From Enhygromyxa salina (lineage in GTDB: Bacteria; Myxococcota_A; Polyangia; Nannocystales; Nannocystaceae): a stretch of 40,076 bases of DNA. The DNA lies in the NCBI RefSeq assembly GCF_000737335.2, contig NZ_JMCC02000087.1, positions 1 through 40,076 of the forward strand. The letters run 5' to 3'. Positions 7,349 to 15,527 of this stretch are shown here, piece after piece. The notes under the pieces were generated by a model, which was not told where the DNA came from, searched no databases, and saw nothing but the letters and a program-made list of their open reading frames with translations. The first letter of the stretch is position 1. Every line of letters starts with the position of its first letter. A program made the translations under genes and the position numbers.

Positions 7349-8617
7349 TCATGTCTCGTTGGCAGCTACGACCGCCAAGCTCATGATGAAATCCAGCCGG
7401 CATCCAACACCGAGCTTCTGAAACATCGAGTGGCTCAGCTTCTCGACCGCCGAAACAGTGCAGCCGCGTCGCGCGGCGATCTCGGCGTTCGAGCGGCCAA
7501 CCAAGATGCTGTTCGTGACGCTGCGCTCAGCGGCGGTGAAGCCGGCAGCCTCGAGCCGCTGGTGGAGATCGGTGCGTGGAAGGATGAGCAGCACCCCAAC
7601 ACCCTCGACTTCAACCTCGTAGCACTCCATCAGCCCGCTGCCGAACGCGACCAGCTCCTCTCGACTCTGGAGGTTGAGAGAGCGCTTGGCCGCCCGAAGC
7701 AGCGAATAGATCGCCGCCGTCGAGCGCCCCCACGAGGACGCGACCGCCGCGAGCGTCTCACCGCTCAGCAAGGCGCGAACAACCGCGATCTGGCGGCGGC
7801 TCAGCGTGCGTCGGGGCTCCAGCTCGGGGTTGCGCAGCGCGAGGTAGAACCGTCGGTTGTCCGTGTCGACCCGCTCGACGATTGTCCACCGCCCATCCAC
7901 CAATTCGCTCCATGCATCCAAGGTGTGCCGCTCGTTCGCGCGGTTGCGGCTCGAACGCGCACGCTCGATGGCACTGGTTGCGCACCGCACTTGCTCGCGG
8001 GCACCCGCCGCCATCGCTGCTGGATTGACGTACAGAAACTTGCCACCTGGCGCATTGGGGTCGATCACGGCGTCTATGAGAGACCACAGGTCACCCTCGC
8101 CAAGCGCTTGTCGAAACCGCAATGCCGAGCGCATGTGCATCGCAACTCGTGACCAGTGCTTTCGCTTTGCATGCTGCATGACCGAGGGCTCGCGCAGCTC
8201 GAACAGCAGGCAACACCCCTTGCACGACTCGAGCGTTGCGCGAACACCAAATAGATCCGACACCTGAGCGCGCTGTTGTTGGGAGCTGGGTGCATGGCCC
8301 AGTTGACTGAGCGTGGCGGCGCCACACCGTGGAGACAAGAACCGCGCGCGTACGGACTTTGGATCGATTGATGTGTGGCGGGCGATCATCGTGGGTTCTG
8401 TTCGCGGATTCGGATTGAGGGACTCATACCCCCATGCCTCAAAGCCTTCACCCCTGGCATTAGACTGAAAGTAGAACGCGGACGCCGTACCATTCATTGA
8501 CTCGAGTGGTCTGATGTCATTTATGACCATCAGCATATTGCAGATCCACTCGCTGTCGCCGATCTCGAGCTCGTACACGCTTTCGAGCACGTCCACCGTG
8601 TGTTTGAGGCTCGGCAT
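7349..8617 (-). CDS. LuxR-like transcriptional regulator with two C-terminal HTH domains
   Basis: 422 residues from ATG 8617; a TTG start at 8830 is possible but the extra sequence is not convincing. Residues 1-260 form a sensory-type region without a recognised fold, with a local Cys pair (LESCKGCCLLFEL). Two LuxR-type helix-turn-helix units follow. The first is at about 272-325 (LSRRQIAVVRALLSGETLAA, SWGRSTAAIYSLL). The second is at about 360-415 (FTAAERSVTNSILVGRSNAE, then GCTVSAVEKL). Two HTH units in tandem are unusual for the family and may recognise a bipartite operator. No receiver domain is visible, so the signal is not obviously phosphorylation. It lies 13 nt upstream of the Gly-Asp lipoprotein gene on the same strand and probably controls that small operon. 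Confidence 0.75.
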   Translation of the reverse strand: MPSLKHTVDVLESVYELEIGDSEWICNMLMVINDIRPLESMNGTASAFYFQSNARGEGFEAWGYESLNPNPRTEPTMIARHTSIDPKSVRARFLSPRCGAATLSQLGHAPSSQQQRAQVSDLFGVRATLESCKGCCLLFELREPSVMQHAKRKHWSRVAMHMRSALRFRQALGEGDLWSLIDAVIDPNAPGGKFLYVNPAAMAAGAREQVRCATSAIERARSSRNRANERHTLDAWSELVDGRWTIVERVDTDNRRFYLALRNPELEPRRTLSRRQIAVVRALLSGETLAAVASSWGRSTAAIYSLLRAAKRSLNLQSREELVAFGSGLMECYEVEVEGVGVLLILPRTDLHQRLEAAGFTAAERSVTNSILVGRSNAEIAARRGCTVSAVEKLSHSMFQKLGVGCRLDFIMSLAVVAANET

Positions 8618-8936
8618 CAACTGGGTGGTAGCAGCATAAAGTGACCGTTCACTCGTCGTCAACTGTGGAAATTGTGGCCCCGACACCCGAAGCTCAACGG
8701 CGTTTGAGCTCGCATGTCCATGCAGAACCCCGTTCCCCACAAAAAGATATGTGCGACCGTGCAGCGTGCAATGGACAGCGATTATCGTCGAGCGTGACGT
8801 CAACTCGGAAGCGGTCGGGGTCGAACCCAACCGCCGGAGGGGAGATCAGCGAGCCCGGCGTCGCAGCGCGCACAGACCCAGCACCAAGGCGGCGAGCGCC
8901 CCGATGGCCTTCAATGTACGCATGAGCCAAATAGTC
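8618..8936. other. Spacer between regulator gene and GHKL cluster
   Basis: About 320 bases between the regulator start (8617) and the end of the large GHKL-like gene (8937). It must hold the regulator's promoter if the TTG 8830 extension is not used. No clear hairpin terminator or -35/-10 pair was seen. The only ORF of note is the 25-codon one listed separately. Confidence 0.4.
8846..8923 (-). CDS. Possible 25-residue membrane peptide
   Basis: ATG 8923 lies 13 nt after the stop of the large GHKL-like gene. It encodes a hydrophobic stretch (AIGALAALVLGLCAL) followed by RRRAR and TGA 8846. The shape is that of a single-span peptide with a positive cytosolic end. There is no Shine-Dalgarno. It could be a real last member of the channel/GHKL cluster or a chance ORF. 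Confidence 0.2.
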   Translation of the reverse strand: MRTLKAIGALAALVLGLCALRRRAR

Positions 8937-11900
8937 TCACAAGGGCGCGGGCATGAGCACCGCCCCCGACCGGTCACCGCCGGTGGCCGCGAGCAACTGC
9001 AGCCGCCCGCAAGCAAGCGCGTCGCCCAAGATCAGCTGAAACTGTGACTCATGCTGATTGGTGATCACCCCGCTCATCCAGTTCAAGTGGGCGTAGACCG
9101 CAAACAGCAGCCACGCGAAGTTGACCGGCGTCGGCGACAGCAGCACCCGCTGGACCAGCGGGTGCTGGTTGTAGAGATTCACCCGCGTGTCCCCGCCCTC
9201 GATCAAGCCCGTCGCACCGGTCACCACTGAATCCTCGAGTTCGTAGAACGCCAACCACACGCGGGTGCGGGCGCCGGCCAGTCGCGGATCGGGCCGCAGC
9301 TTGGCCAGCCAGTGCTCGAGGTTCCACGCCAGCACGTCGTAGGGCATGGCCTCGGTCGCTGGCCACACCGCTCGATCATGCTCGACGGCGGCCGGCGCCG
9401 CCGCGCTTGGCTGCGCGCTGCTGGACGCCGGCATCACCACGCGCGAAGCCTGCAGGTGCGCGTCTAGCCACGCGTGAAGCTGATCGTGCGCCGCCGCCCC
9501 GGCCGCCAGCACCGACGACCAATCCAAGCCCGGGATGCCTCGCGCTTGGCCACGGTGCTGCTCGAAGTGGCGACGAAACCGGTCGATCATGTGGTGGCCC
9601 GACACCAGCGTGACCTTGCCGGTGTCGAAGCTGGGCAAGCTCAAAATCCGCTCTGCGAGCCCGGTCGACACGCTGGCCGCAAGCCCGGCCGGCCCGGCGA
9701 TCAACGTGAGCTGCTCCCCCGCGTGGTTCAACAACACCCGCAGCCCTGCCGCGTAGCGCTTGGGCTCGTCGGCGAGGCTTGGCAGCTCGACGATCAAGCG
9801 CTCGAGCAGCGCGGCGGCTGCCTCGGCGATCTCGGCGTGGATCAGCTCGAGCGTGCTCGCGTCCCACTCTCGATCGTCGACCTCGAACGAGCCCACGACA
9901 GCGTACTGATGCGCGAGCTCATCGAGCGCCGCGACCGAGCCACGCCCGCGCGCGCGCAGCTGAATCCGATACTCCGCCAGCCGCGTGGCCGGGATCCCGA
10001 GCACGCCGGTGCCCCAGCTGCGCTCGAACGACTCGCGGACCAAGAACGCAGCGCTCGCGGTCATCGGGTTGCGGGCGGCCTCGAGGTCGTCGAGGTCAAA
10101 GTCGAAGGCCAGGCGCACCCGACCCAGCGGCACCAACAAGCGGTAGCTGAACGCCGAGACCGCCAGCGAGCTCGGCCGCCCGACCGGCGAGACCCGACCG
10201 GTGATCGCGGCGTCCGTGAGCGCGCCGAGCTCGGCCGAGCCGAGCACGTGACCGTAGTGGACCAGCAACCCCTCGGGGGAGAGCAGCGCGGCGTGGACCT
10301 GGCGCAGACCCCAGACCTCGCCGTCGAGATCCAAGAACAGCGGGTAGTCGAGCAGCCCGAGCTGCTCGAGCTGTGCCAGCTCGCCGCGCGCGAGCGCCTG
10401 ACATGCGTAGCGCTGCAAGTGCCGAACTGCCTGGCGGCGATGTTCCTCGAGCTCCTGCGGATCCGCGCCTGGCTCGTCGGCCTGGCCCAACATGCGCCGC
10501 CGCAGCCCCTCGAGCAGCGCCGCTAGCAGCTCGGCCCGGCCTGCGTCATCGAGGCCCTCGAGCTGCCCAACCTCGCCTTCCACTGGCAGCGGAAATTCCA
10601 AGTCGCGCCGCAGCCCCAACGCCACGTCCCGCACGCACACGCCGTTGTGCTTGGTCAGCACGTCGCGGGCGTCAACCCGCACGTAGCCGGCCTCGCCCAG
10701 CATCCCGATCAGCGCGCGCTCGGTCCCGGCCTCGAGCGCCAAGATCCGATCGAGATCGAGCCCGTCGAGATCGGGGGTGACCTCGGGGACCGTGCCGTAG
10801 ACCAGCCCAGCGGTCTCGTCGGTGAGCAGCGCGAGCTCCCGCAAGCTCAGCGCGCGACCGCCCAGCGTGCGCAGCAGCGGCAGCGAGAACGGGTCAAAGC
10901 CCGTCGAGCCGGCCAGCGAGAAGCTCAGCCCCGGCGCGAGGCGGCCCGGTCGAGCGGCGCGCAGGCGCGTGACCGTGACCCGCGAGAGCACCTGCAACGC
11001 CAGCTGCGCGGCCACGCTGCCGGGCTCGATCTTGCCGACGCCGAGGCCCGCGAGCGCGCGCTGATCCTGCTCGCGCAGGCGCGGCAGAGCCAGGGCCGCG
11101 AAGCCCTCGGCGATCCGCGCCCAGACCTCGCTAGAACGCAGCTCCGAAGCCTGCCCGGTCGGCAGATCGACGTCGAGGATGCGCCCGGGATACGCCGACG
11201 CGAACAGCTGCTCCTCGAGCAGCCGACCGGTCGCGGTGACGCGGACCAACAACCCCCGCGAGGCGTCGCCTGGATCCGCGGGGCTGTAGAGCGTGGCGCG
11301 GATCGTGCCGGTCTCGCCGAGCATGATCCGCAGCGGGGCGACCAGCCGCTCGCGCAGCTCGGCCTCGCGCGACTCGGCGCCCGTATAGCCGGCCTTGCGC
11401 AGCTCTGCGTCCAGCCGCGCGCGCTCAGCTTCACCGTGATGGACGCGGCTGACCTGCTCGGCCAGCGCGTCGAGGCTGGGGACCTCGAGCTCGATCGGCG
11501 GCAGCAGGTGCGGCTCGGATGGGGGCGCGAGCACAGGCTGGCTGTAGAAGCGCTGATCTTCGGCGTCGTCGAGCTTGGGTCGCCAGATCAACACGTCGCG
11601 CCCGCCGAGCCCTCGGATCGCGCTAACCTGCGCCTTGGGGACCCGCAGCAGCTGCGCGCCGAGCATCTGCGCGATCTGGCGGCCCCTGCCGCCGCGCTCG
11701 CGCTCCACCTGTTTGGACTCGCTGTCGGGCGCGACGATCACCACGCGCGGTTGCTCGCGCAGCAGCTCGCGCAGCTCGATCGGCGTGTACGCGAGCCCCT
11801 CGGCGCTGGTGATCCTCGCCTGCTCCGAGCTGGCTTTGCCACCGACCAAGCTCTCTGCGTAGTGACGCAAGCGCAGCCACATCTCGGCGAAGCGCTCGTC

Positions 11901-12767
11901 CCGGACGAACCCCGAGTGATCGACGGTCTTGTGCAGCCGATCAAAGCAGATGATCCCCCCGACCCGCTGGCCCTTGACCAGATCGTACTGATAGCTCTGG
12001 ACCCAGACCCCGTGGGTCATGAGCGCAAAGCCTGGATCCCCCCCGGTCGGATCCAGGCCAACGCTGCCATACAGGTCACCCTCGTCGAAGCTGGTGACCT
12101 TCTTGTAGCCGTACAAGTTCGGCACCCGCTGACGGGCCCACCCAAACAAGGATTGCCCGTTGAACACCAGCGGGACCGGGGCCGCGAGGCAGCGGGACTC
12201 GACCGTTGCGAACTCGAGCGAGCCATTCTCACCCCCCACGCGCCCGGTCGACTTTGCGACCTTGTCACGTCGAAGCTTGGTCGCGCGCACGTAGGTGCCC
12301 TCGAAGGCCCCCGTCGCGGTGCCAACCTCGACCTGATCTGCGCCCCCGCTCACGACCATGCGCGTGGTCCCGTTTGGGCTGCCGTCGCCAGACTCGATCA
12401 CCACCTGCTCGGGCTCGAACAACATCAGGGCGTTGACGCCCAGCGCCAGCGAGCGCACGTGGGCGAGGTCGACCCGCTCCTTCGAGGCAAACAAGAAGTC
12501 GAACAGCTGACCCAGCTCGTCTGCTCGCAGCGCGCCGCCGGTCCACGAGATCAGCACGTCGTCGCCGCTGCACGAGATGTCGACGTAGTCGGCCCCGCCC
12601 GCGACCGCGGCCTGGACCAGCTCGAGGATGTAGAAATACGGATCCGCCAGCGCGAAGCGACGCAGCTTCTCGATCGCGCGGCGACGCGCGAGCTTGAATT
12701 GTTTGCGCTCGGAGAACCCAACGTCACCTTGGCGCGCGCGCGCGATCACTTGGTCGATCGAGGCCAT
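8937..12767 (-). CDS. Large protein with degenerate N-terminal GHKL (Hsp90-like) domain
   Basis: 1276 residues from ATG 12767, whose A is also the last base of the upstream gene's TGA (TGATG), so translation is coupled. An open frame extends upstream to 13508 but overlaps the upstream gene and is not coding. The N-terminus aligns by eye with a GHKL ATPase. ILELVQAAVAGGADYVDISC keeps Glu49 of the N-box, but the Mg-binding Asn is Ala53. The DxGxG loop reads WTGGAL, and the glycine-rich lid reads RSLALGVNA. ATP hydrolysis is therefore doubtful. About 1000 further residues of mixed alpha/beta and leucine-rich helical sequence follow, with no known domain and no membrane span. It probably pairs with the intact GHKL protein encoded just upstream. 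Confidence 0.75.
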   Translation of the reverse strand: MASIDQVIARARQGDVGFSERKQFKLARRRAIEKLRRFALADPYFYILELVQAAVAGGADYVDISCSGDDVLISWTGGALRADELGQLFDFLFASKERVDLAHVRSLALGVNALMLFEPEQVVIESGDGSPNGTTRMVVSGGADQVEVGTATGAFEGTYVRATKLRRDKVAKSTGRVGGENGSLEFATVESRCLAAPVPLVFNGQSLFGWARQRVPNLYGYKKVTSFDEGDLYGSVGLDPTGGDPGFALMTHGVWVQSYQYDLVKGQRVGGIICFDRLHKTVDHSGFVRDERFAEMWLRLRHYAESLVGGKASSEQARITSAEGLAYTPIELRELLREQPRVVIVAPDSESKQVERERGGRGRQIAQMLGAQLLRVPKAQVSAIRGLGGRDVLIWRPKLDDAEDQRFYSQPVLAPPSEPHLLPPIELEVPSLDALAEQVSRVHHGEAERARLDAELRKAGYTGAESREAELRERLVAPLRIMLGETGTIRATLYSPADPGDASRGLLVRVTATGRLLEEQLFASAYPGRILDVDLPTGQASELRSSEVWARIAEGFAALALPRLREQDQRALAGLGVGKIEPGSVAAQLALQVLSRVTVTRLRAARPGRLAPGLSFSLAGSTGFDPFSLPLLRTLGGRALSLRELALLTDETAGLVYGTVPEVTPDLDGLDLDRILALEAGTERALIGMLGEAGYVRVDARDVLTKHNGVCVRDVALGLRRDLEFPLPVEGEVGQLEGLDDAGRAELLAALLEGLRRRMLGQADEPGADPQELEEHRRQAVRHLQRYACQALARGELAQLEQLGLLDYPLFLDLDGEVWGLRQVHAALLSPEGLLVHYGHVLGSAELGALTDAAITGRVSPVGRPSSLAVSAFSYRLLVPLGRVRLAFDFDLDDLEAARNPMTASAAFLVRESFERSWGTGVLGIPATRLAEYRIQLRARGRGSVAALDELAHQYAVVGSFEVDDREWDASTLELIHAEIAEAAAALLERLIVELPSLADEPKRYAAGLRVLLNHAGEQLTLIAGPAGLAASVSTGLAERILSLPSFDTGKVTLVSGHHMIDRFRRHFEQHRGQARGIPGLDWSSVLAAGAAAHDQLHAWLDAHLQASRVVMPASSSAQPSAAAPAAVEHDRAVWPATEAMPYDVLAWNLEHWLAKLRPDPRLAGARTRVWLAFYELEDSVVTGATGLIEGGDTRVNLYNQHPLVQRVLLSPTPVNFAWLLFAVYAHLNWMSGVITNQHESQFQLILGDALACGRLQLLAATGGDRSGAVLMPAPL

Positions 12768-14605
12768 CAGCTCGCGCTCCTCGGGCTCTGCGCCGCGCTG
12801 ATCAGCAAGGGGTCGAGCGAGAGCCCGCGATCGGCGTCGAGCAGCAGCGACTTGGCCAAGCAGTAGGCGGCGATGTCCTGCATGTGTTCGGGACCCTGGG
12901 ACGCTAGCTGCAAGAGCGCACGAAAGTGACTGTGCTCGCAGTTGACCGCCGCCTGCGGCCGCTCGCTGCGTTCGTTGAGCATGCGGTCCTCGGTTGGAAT
13001 CGCCATCAACGGCGCGACCTCGTGGGCGACGACGAACAGCGGAAGGCTCGCGCCTGGCCGGCCGTGGAGCCGCGCGCAGACCAGCGCGCCATAGCTGATC
13101 CGCTGCTCGAGCCCGCGCAGCCGCGTGACCGCCCGCGAGATCAGACCCGGCGCCGGACCCAGGCCGCGCTCGAGGATCGACGAGGCCCGCGCGATCAAGG
13201 CCGCCGCCGCTGGCATATCGTCGACGCGCTCGACCCCCACGAGCACGTCGACCGGGCGGGTGATCATCTCGGCGGCCTTGACCCATGCGCCCGGCCCCGG
13301 CTCGCTGCGCAGCTTGTCGAGCATGCGCGTGAACATGCTCTCGGTCATGAACTCCCGCGCGAGGGCGTTGGCCAGGACCCGGCAGACCGGGCCCAGGGTG
13401 CCCGCCGCGAGCGCGCCACCGACATGCGTGAGCGCGTGCAGGCTCTGAACCATGAGCACGGGTGTGCCCTGAGCGAGCAGCTGGTCGACCAAGGACGAAG
13501 CCTCGCACTCGACGTAGACGCGCCCGTCAGCGGCTGCCCCCGCGCAGATCTGATTGATCGAGTAGCCGCGCCCATCCAGACCGAGGAAGATCGGCAGGTC
13601 ACCGCGCCCGTCCAGGGCATCGCTGCCGTCGAGCGCGAGGTAGCCCATCAGCTCGAAGTAGCGGCTGCGCTCGCTGACCGTCCACCGCCGCCCGCCTGCC
13701 GCGGCGGCCACCAGCTCGACGATCGCCTCGAACAAGCGCGCGCGCAGGGGCCCCGTGGCCGCCTCGACCAGCCACCCCATGGCCTTGTCGTAGTTTTCGT
13801 CGCGCATCACGGTCTCGCGCGAGAGCGTGTGCTCGAGGTAGCGCGACTTGATCCGAAACGCGACGTGGGCGAGCGCAGGCGGGACCAAGTCGGTCTTGCC
13901 GCGGACCACCGCGAGCGCGAGCCCCTTGTTGTAAAAGCCCCAGACCGGGCTTACCGAGTAGGCCAGCACCATGTGCGCGCCCTCGCGCTCGACTGAGCTC
14001 AGGCACTCGCCGTCGACCGCGAACGGCTTGTTGATCTGGACGGACGCCCCGCTGACCGAGGCCCGATCTTCAAAGCTGATCTCGGCCTCGCTGTGGCGGC
14101 ACCAGTGATCGATCGTCGCAATGCTGCGGTCGACCAGCTCGGTGTAGCGGGCGCGGTCGCCCTCGATGAACAAGGTGATCAGCGTGCCCTCGACCGGCGT
14201 CTCGAGCCGCGACTTGAAGTAGCTGCGATCGGCGTCGAAGAACACCTCCCAGTATTCGCCGTCGCGGCCGGTCTGGACCAGCACCCCCTTGGGCTTCAGC
14301 GCGAACACCGAGACGAAGCCGATCCCGAACTTGCCGATCTTGGTCTGGTCGTTTTCTTTGCTCGAGGAGAACAGCGTCGTCAGCTGCTCGTCGATGATCG
14401 CCTCGTTCATGCCCTCGCCGGCGTCGTCAACGTGGATCTCGATCACGCCGCCGGTTCCGCCCGACTCCTCGGGCAGAAAGTCCAGCCAGATCTCGATTGA
14501 GCCGCTGCCGGCGTCGATGCTGTTTTGGACCAGCTCACGATAGAAATCGAGGGCCGACGAGAACTGCGTGACGAGGTTGTCGACCGCTTGACTGGTGAAG
14601 TCCAT
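12767..14605 (-). CDS. GHKL-family (Hsp90-like) ATPase
   Basis: 612 residues. All Bergerat-fold motifs are present: N-box FYRELVQNSIDAG (Glu24 general base, Asn28 Mg ligand), D61-A-G-E-G65 loop, glycine-rich lid KIGKFGIGFVSVF (90-101) and a G140-T141 pair. The order and spacing resemble Hsp90/MutL/MORC-like ATPases rather than histidine kinases. No H-box is seen and there are no membrane spans, so it is probably a soluble ATP-driven clamp. The remaining 450 residues do not look like HtpG middle or C-terminal domains, so it is not the housekeeping chaperone. It starts 2 nt after the potassium-channel stop and overlaps the next gene by 1 nt, giving one coupled transcript. Confidence 0.85.
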   Translation of the reverse strand: MDFTSQAVDNLVTQFSSALDFYRELVQNSIDAGSGSIEIWLDFLPEESGGTGGVIEIHVDDAGEGMNEAIIDEQLTTLFSSSKENDQTKIGKFGIGFVSVFALKPKGVLVQTGRDGEYWEVFFDADRSYFKSRLETPVEGTLITLFIEGDRARYTELVDRSIATIDHWCRHSEAEISFEDRASVSGASVQINKPFAVDGECLSSVEREGAHMVLAYSVSPVWGFYNKGLALAVVRGKTDLVPPALAHVAFRIKSRYLEHTLSRETVMRDENYDKAMGWLVEAATGPLRARLFEAIVELVAAAAGGRRWTVSERSRYFELMGYLALDGSDALDGRGDLPIFLGLDGRGYSINQICAGAAADGRVYVECEASSLVDQLLAQGTPVLMVQSLHALTHVGGALAAGTLGPVCRVLANALAREFMTESMFTRMLDKLRSEPGPGAWVKAAEMITRPVDVLVGVERVDDMPAAAALIARASSILERGLGPAPGLISRAVTRLRGLEQRISYGALVCARLHGRPGASLPLFVVAHEVAPLMAIPTEDRMLNERSERPQAAVNCEHSHFRALLQLASQGPEHMQDIAAYCLAKSLLLDADRGLSLDPLLISAAQSPRSAS

Positions 14606-14607
14606 GC

Positions 14608-15495
14608 TCAGGTGCGCTCCCGCGAGCGCGTGGTGACGCCCGCGTCGAGCGGGCCCTCGATGATCGCAAACGCTGGGATCGAGCCCGCGCAGCTGTCCTT
14701 GCTGTGCTCTTGGATCACGACCTGCTCGGCCAGGCGCGCGTCAATGCGGGCGGTAAACTCGTTGATCGCAACCTCGGCGCCGACGATCCCGGTTGGCACC
14801 GCGATGATCCCATAGCCAAACAACATCAACAGCGAGGCGATGAACTGCCCGCCAACGGTGACCGGCGAGATGTCGCCATAGCCAACGGTTGTCAGGGTGA
14901 CGATCGCCCAATAGACCGAGCGCGGGATGCTGCTGAACCCCTCGTTGACCCCGTGCTCGAGATAATAGAGCAGCGCACCCTGGACCACGACGATGACCAA
15001 CACGGTGCCCAGGAACACCGCGATCTTGTAGCGCGACATCATGAGCGCGCGCATCAGCGTCCCCCCCTCGGACTGCAGCCTGCCGAGCTGGAAGATCCGA
15101 AACACCCGGAGCAGCCGCAGCGCGCGGATGATCTGCAGCGACTGCGTGTCGCTAAAGAACAAGCTGAGGTAGGTCGGCAGCAGCGACAACAGATCGACCA
15201 TGCCCATGAACGAGAAGATGTAGCGCTTGGGCTCGCGGACGATGGCCAGCCGCACGATGTACTCGATCGTGAACAGCCCGGTCAGAATCCACTCGATGAT
15301 CCGCAGCGAGTGGCGATGGCGGACCTCGAAGAAGGTCACGGTCTCGAGGCTGATCACCGTGATGCTCAGCAGGATCGCCACCAACAACAGCACGTCGAAC
15401 AACAGGCCCGCAGGCGTGTCGGTCTCGAACACGACCGAGTACACGCGCGCGCGCCAGCCATGCTTGGGCCGGCTCTCGGGGTCGAAGAAGCGCAC
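14608..15495 (-). CDS. Kv-type voltage-gated potassium channel
   Basis: 295 residues from GTG 15495. Six spans are visible. S1 lies at about 31-52. S4 carries the regularly spaced arginines R124, R127, R130 and R133 (IIRALRLLRVFRIFQLGR). S5 is FLGTVLVIVVVQGALLYYLE, followed by a pore helix, the K-selectivity filter T203-V-G-Y-G-D208 and S6. It should form a tetramer in the inner membrane that passes K+ when the voltage changes. The cytosolic tail is short (about 50 residues) with no cyclic-nucleotide or RCK domain. Its stop lies 2 nt from the start of a GHKL ATPase gene. That is an unusual partner for a channel and suggests the ATPase pair may gate it or be triggered together with it. Confidence 0.9.
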   Translation of the reverse strand: MRFFDPESRPKHGWRARVYSVVFETDTPAGLLFDVLLLVAILLSITVISLETVTFFEVRHRHSLRIIEWILTGLFTIEYIVRLAIVREPKRYIFSFMGMVDLLSLLPTYLSLFFSDTQSLQIIRALRLLRVFRIFQLGRLQSEGGTLMRALMMSRYKIAVFLGTVLVIVVVQGALLYYLEHGVNEGFSSIPRSVYWAIVTLTTVGYGDISPVTVGGQFIASLLMLFGYGIIAVPTGIVGAEVAINEFTARIDARLAEQVVIQEHSKDSCAGSIPAFAIIEGPLDAGVTTRSRERT

Positions 15496-15527
15496 GCGCG
15501 GGATTGTACAGGGTTGAACGAGTCAGC

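Noticed and set aside
10647..12866. 739-residue plus-strand ORF
   Set aside because: Antisense to the 1276-residue GHKL-like gene; Arg/Gln/Leu/Asp-rich shadow composition typical of high-GC antisense frames.
12768..13508. N-terminal extension of the large GHKL-like ORF
   Set aside because: Overlaps the coding region of the upstream GHKL ATPase in another frame; ATG 12767 with the TGATG overlap is the natural start.
12767..14605. Housekeeping HtpG or MutL
   Set aside because: Only the N-terminal ATPase motifs match; the rest does not resemble HtpG or MutL domains.
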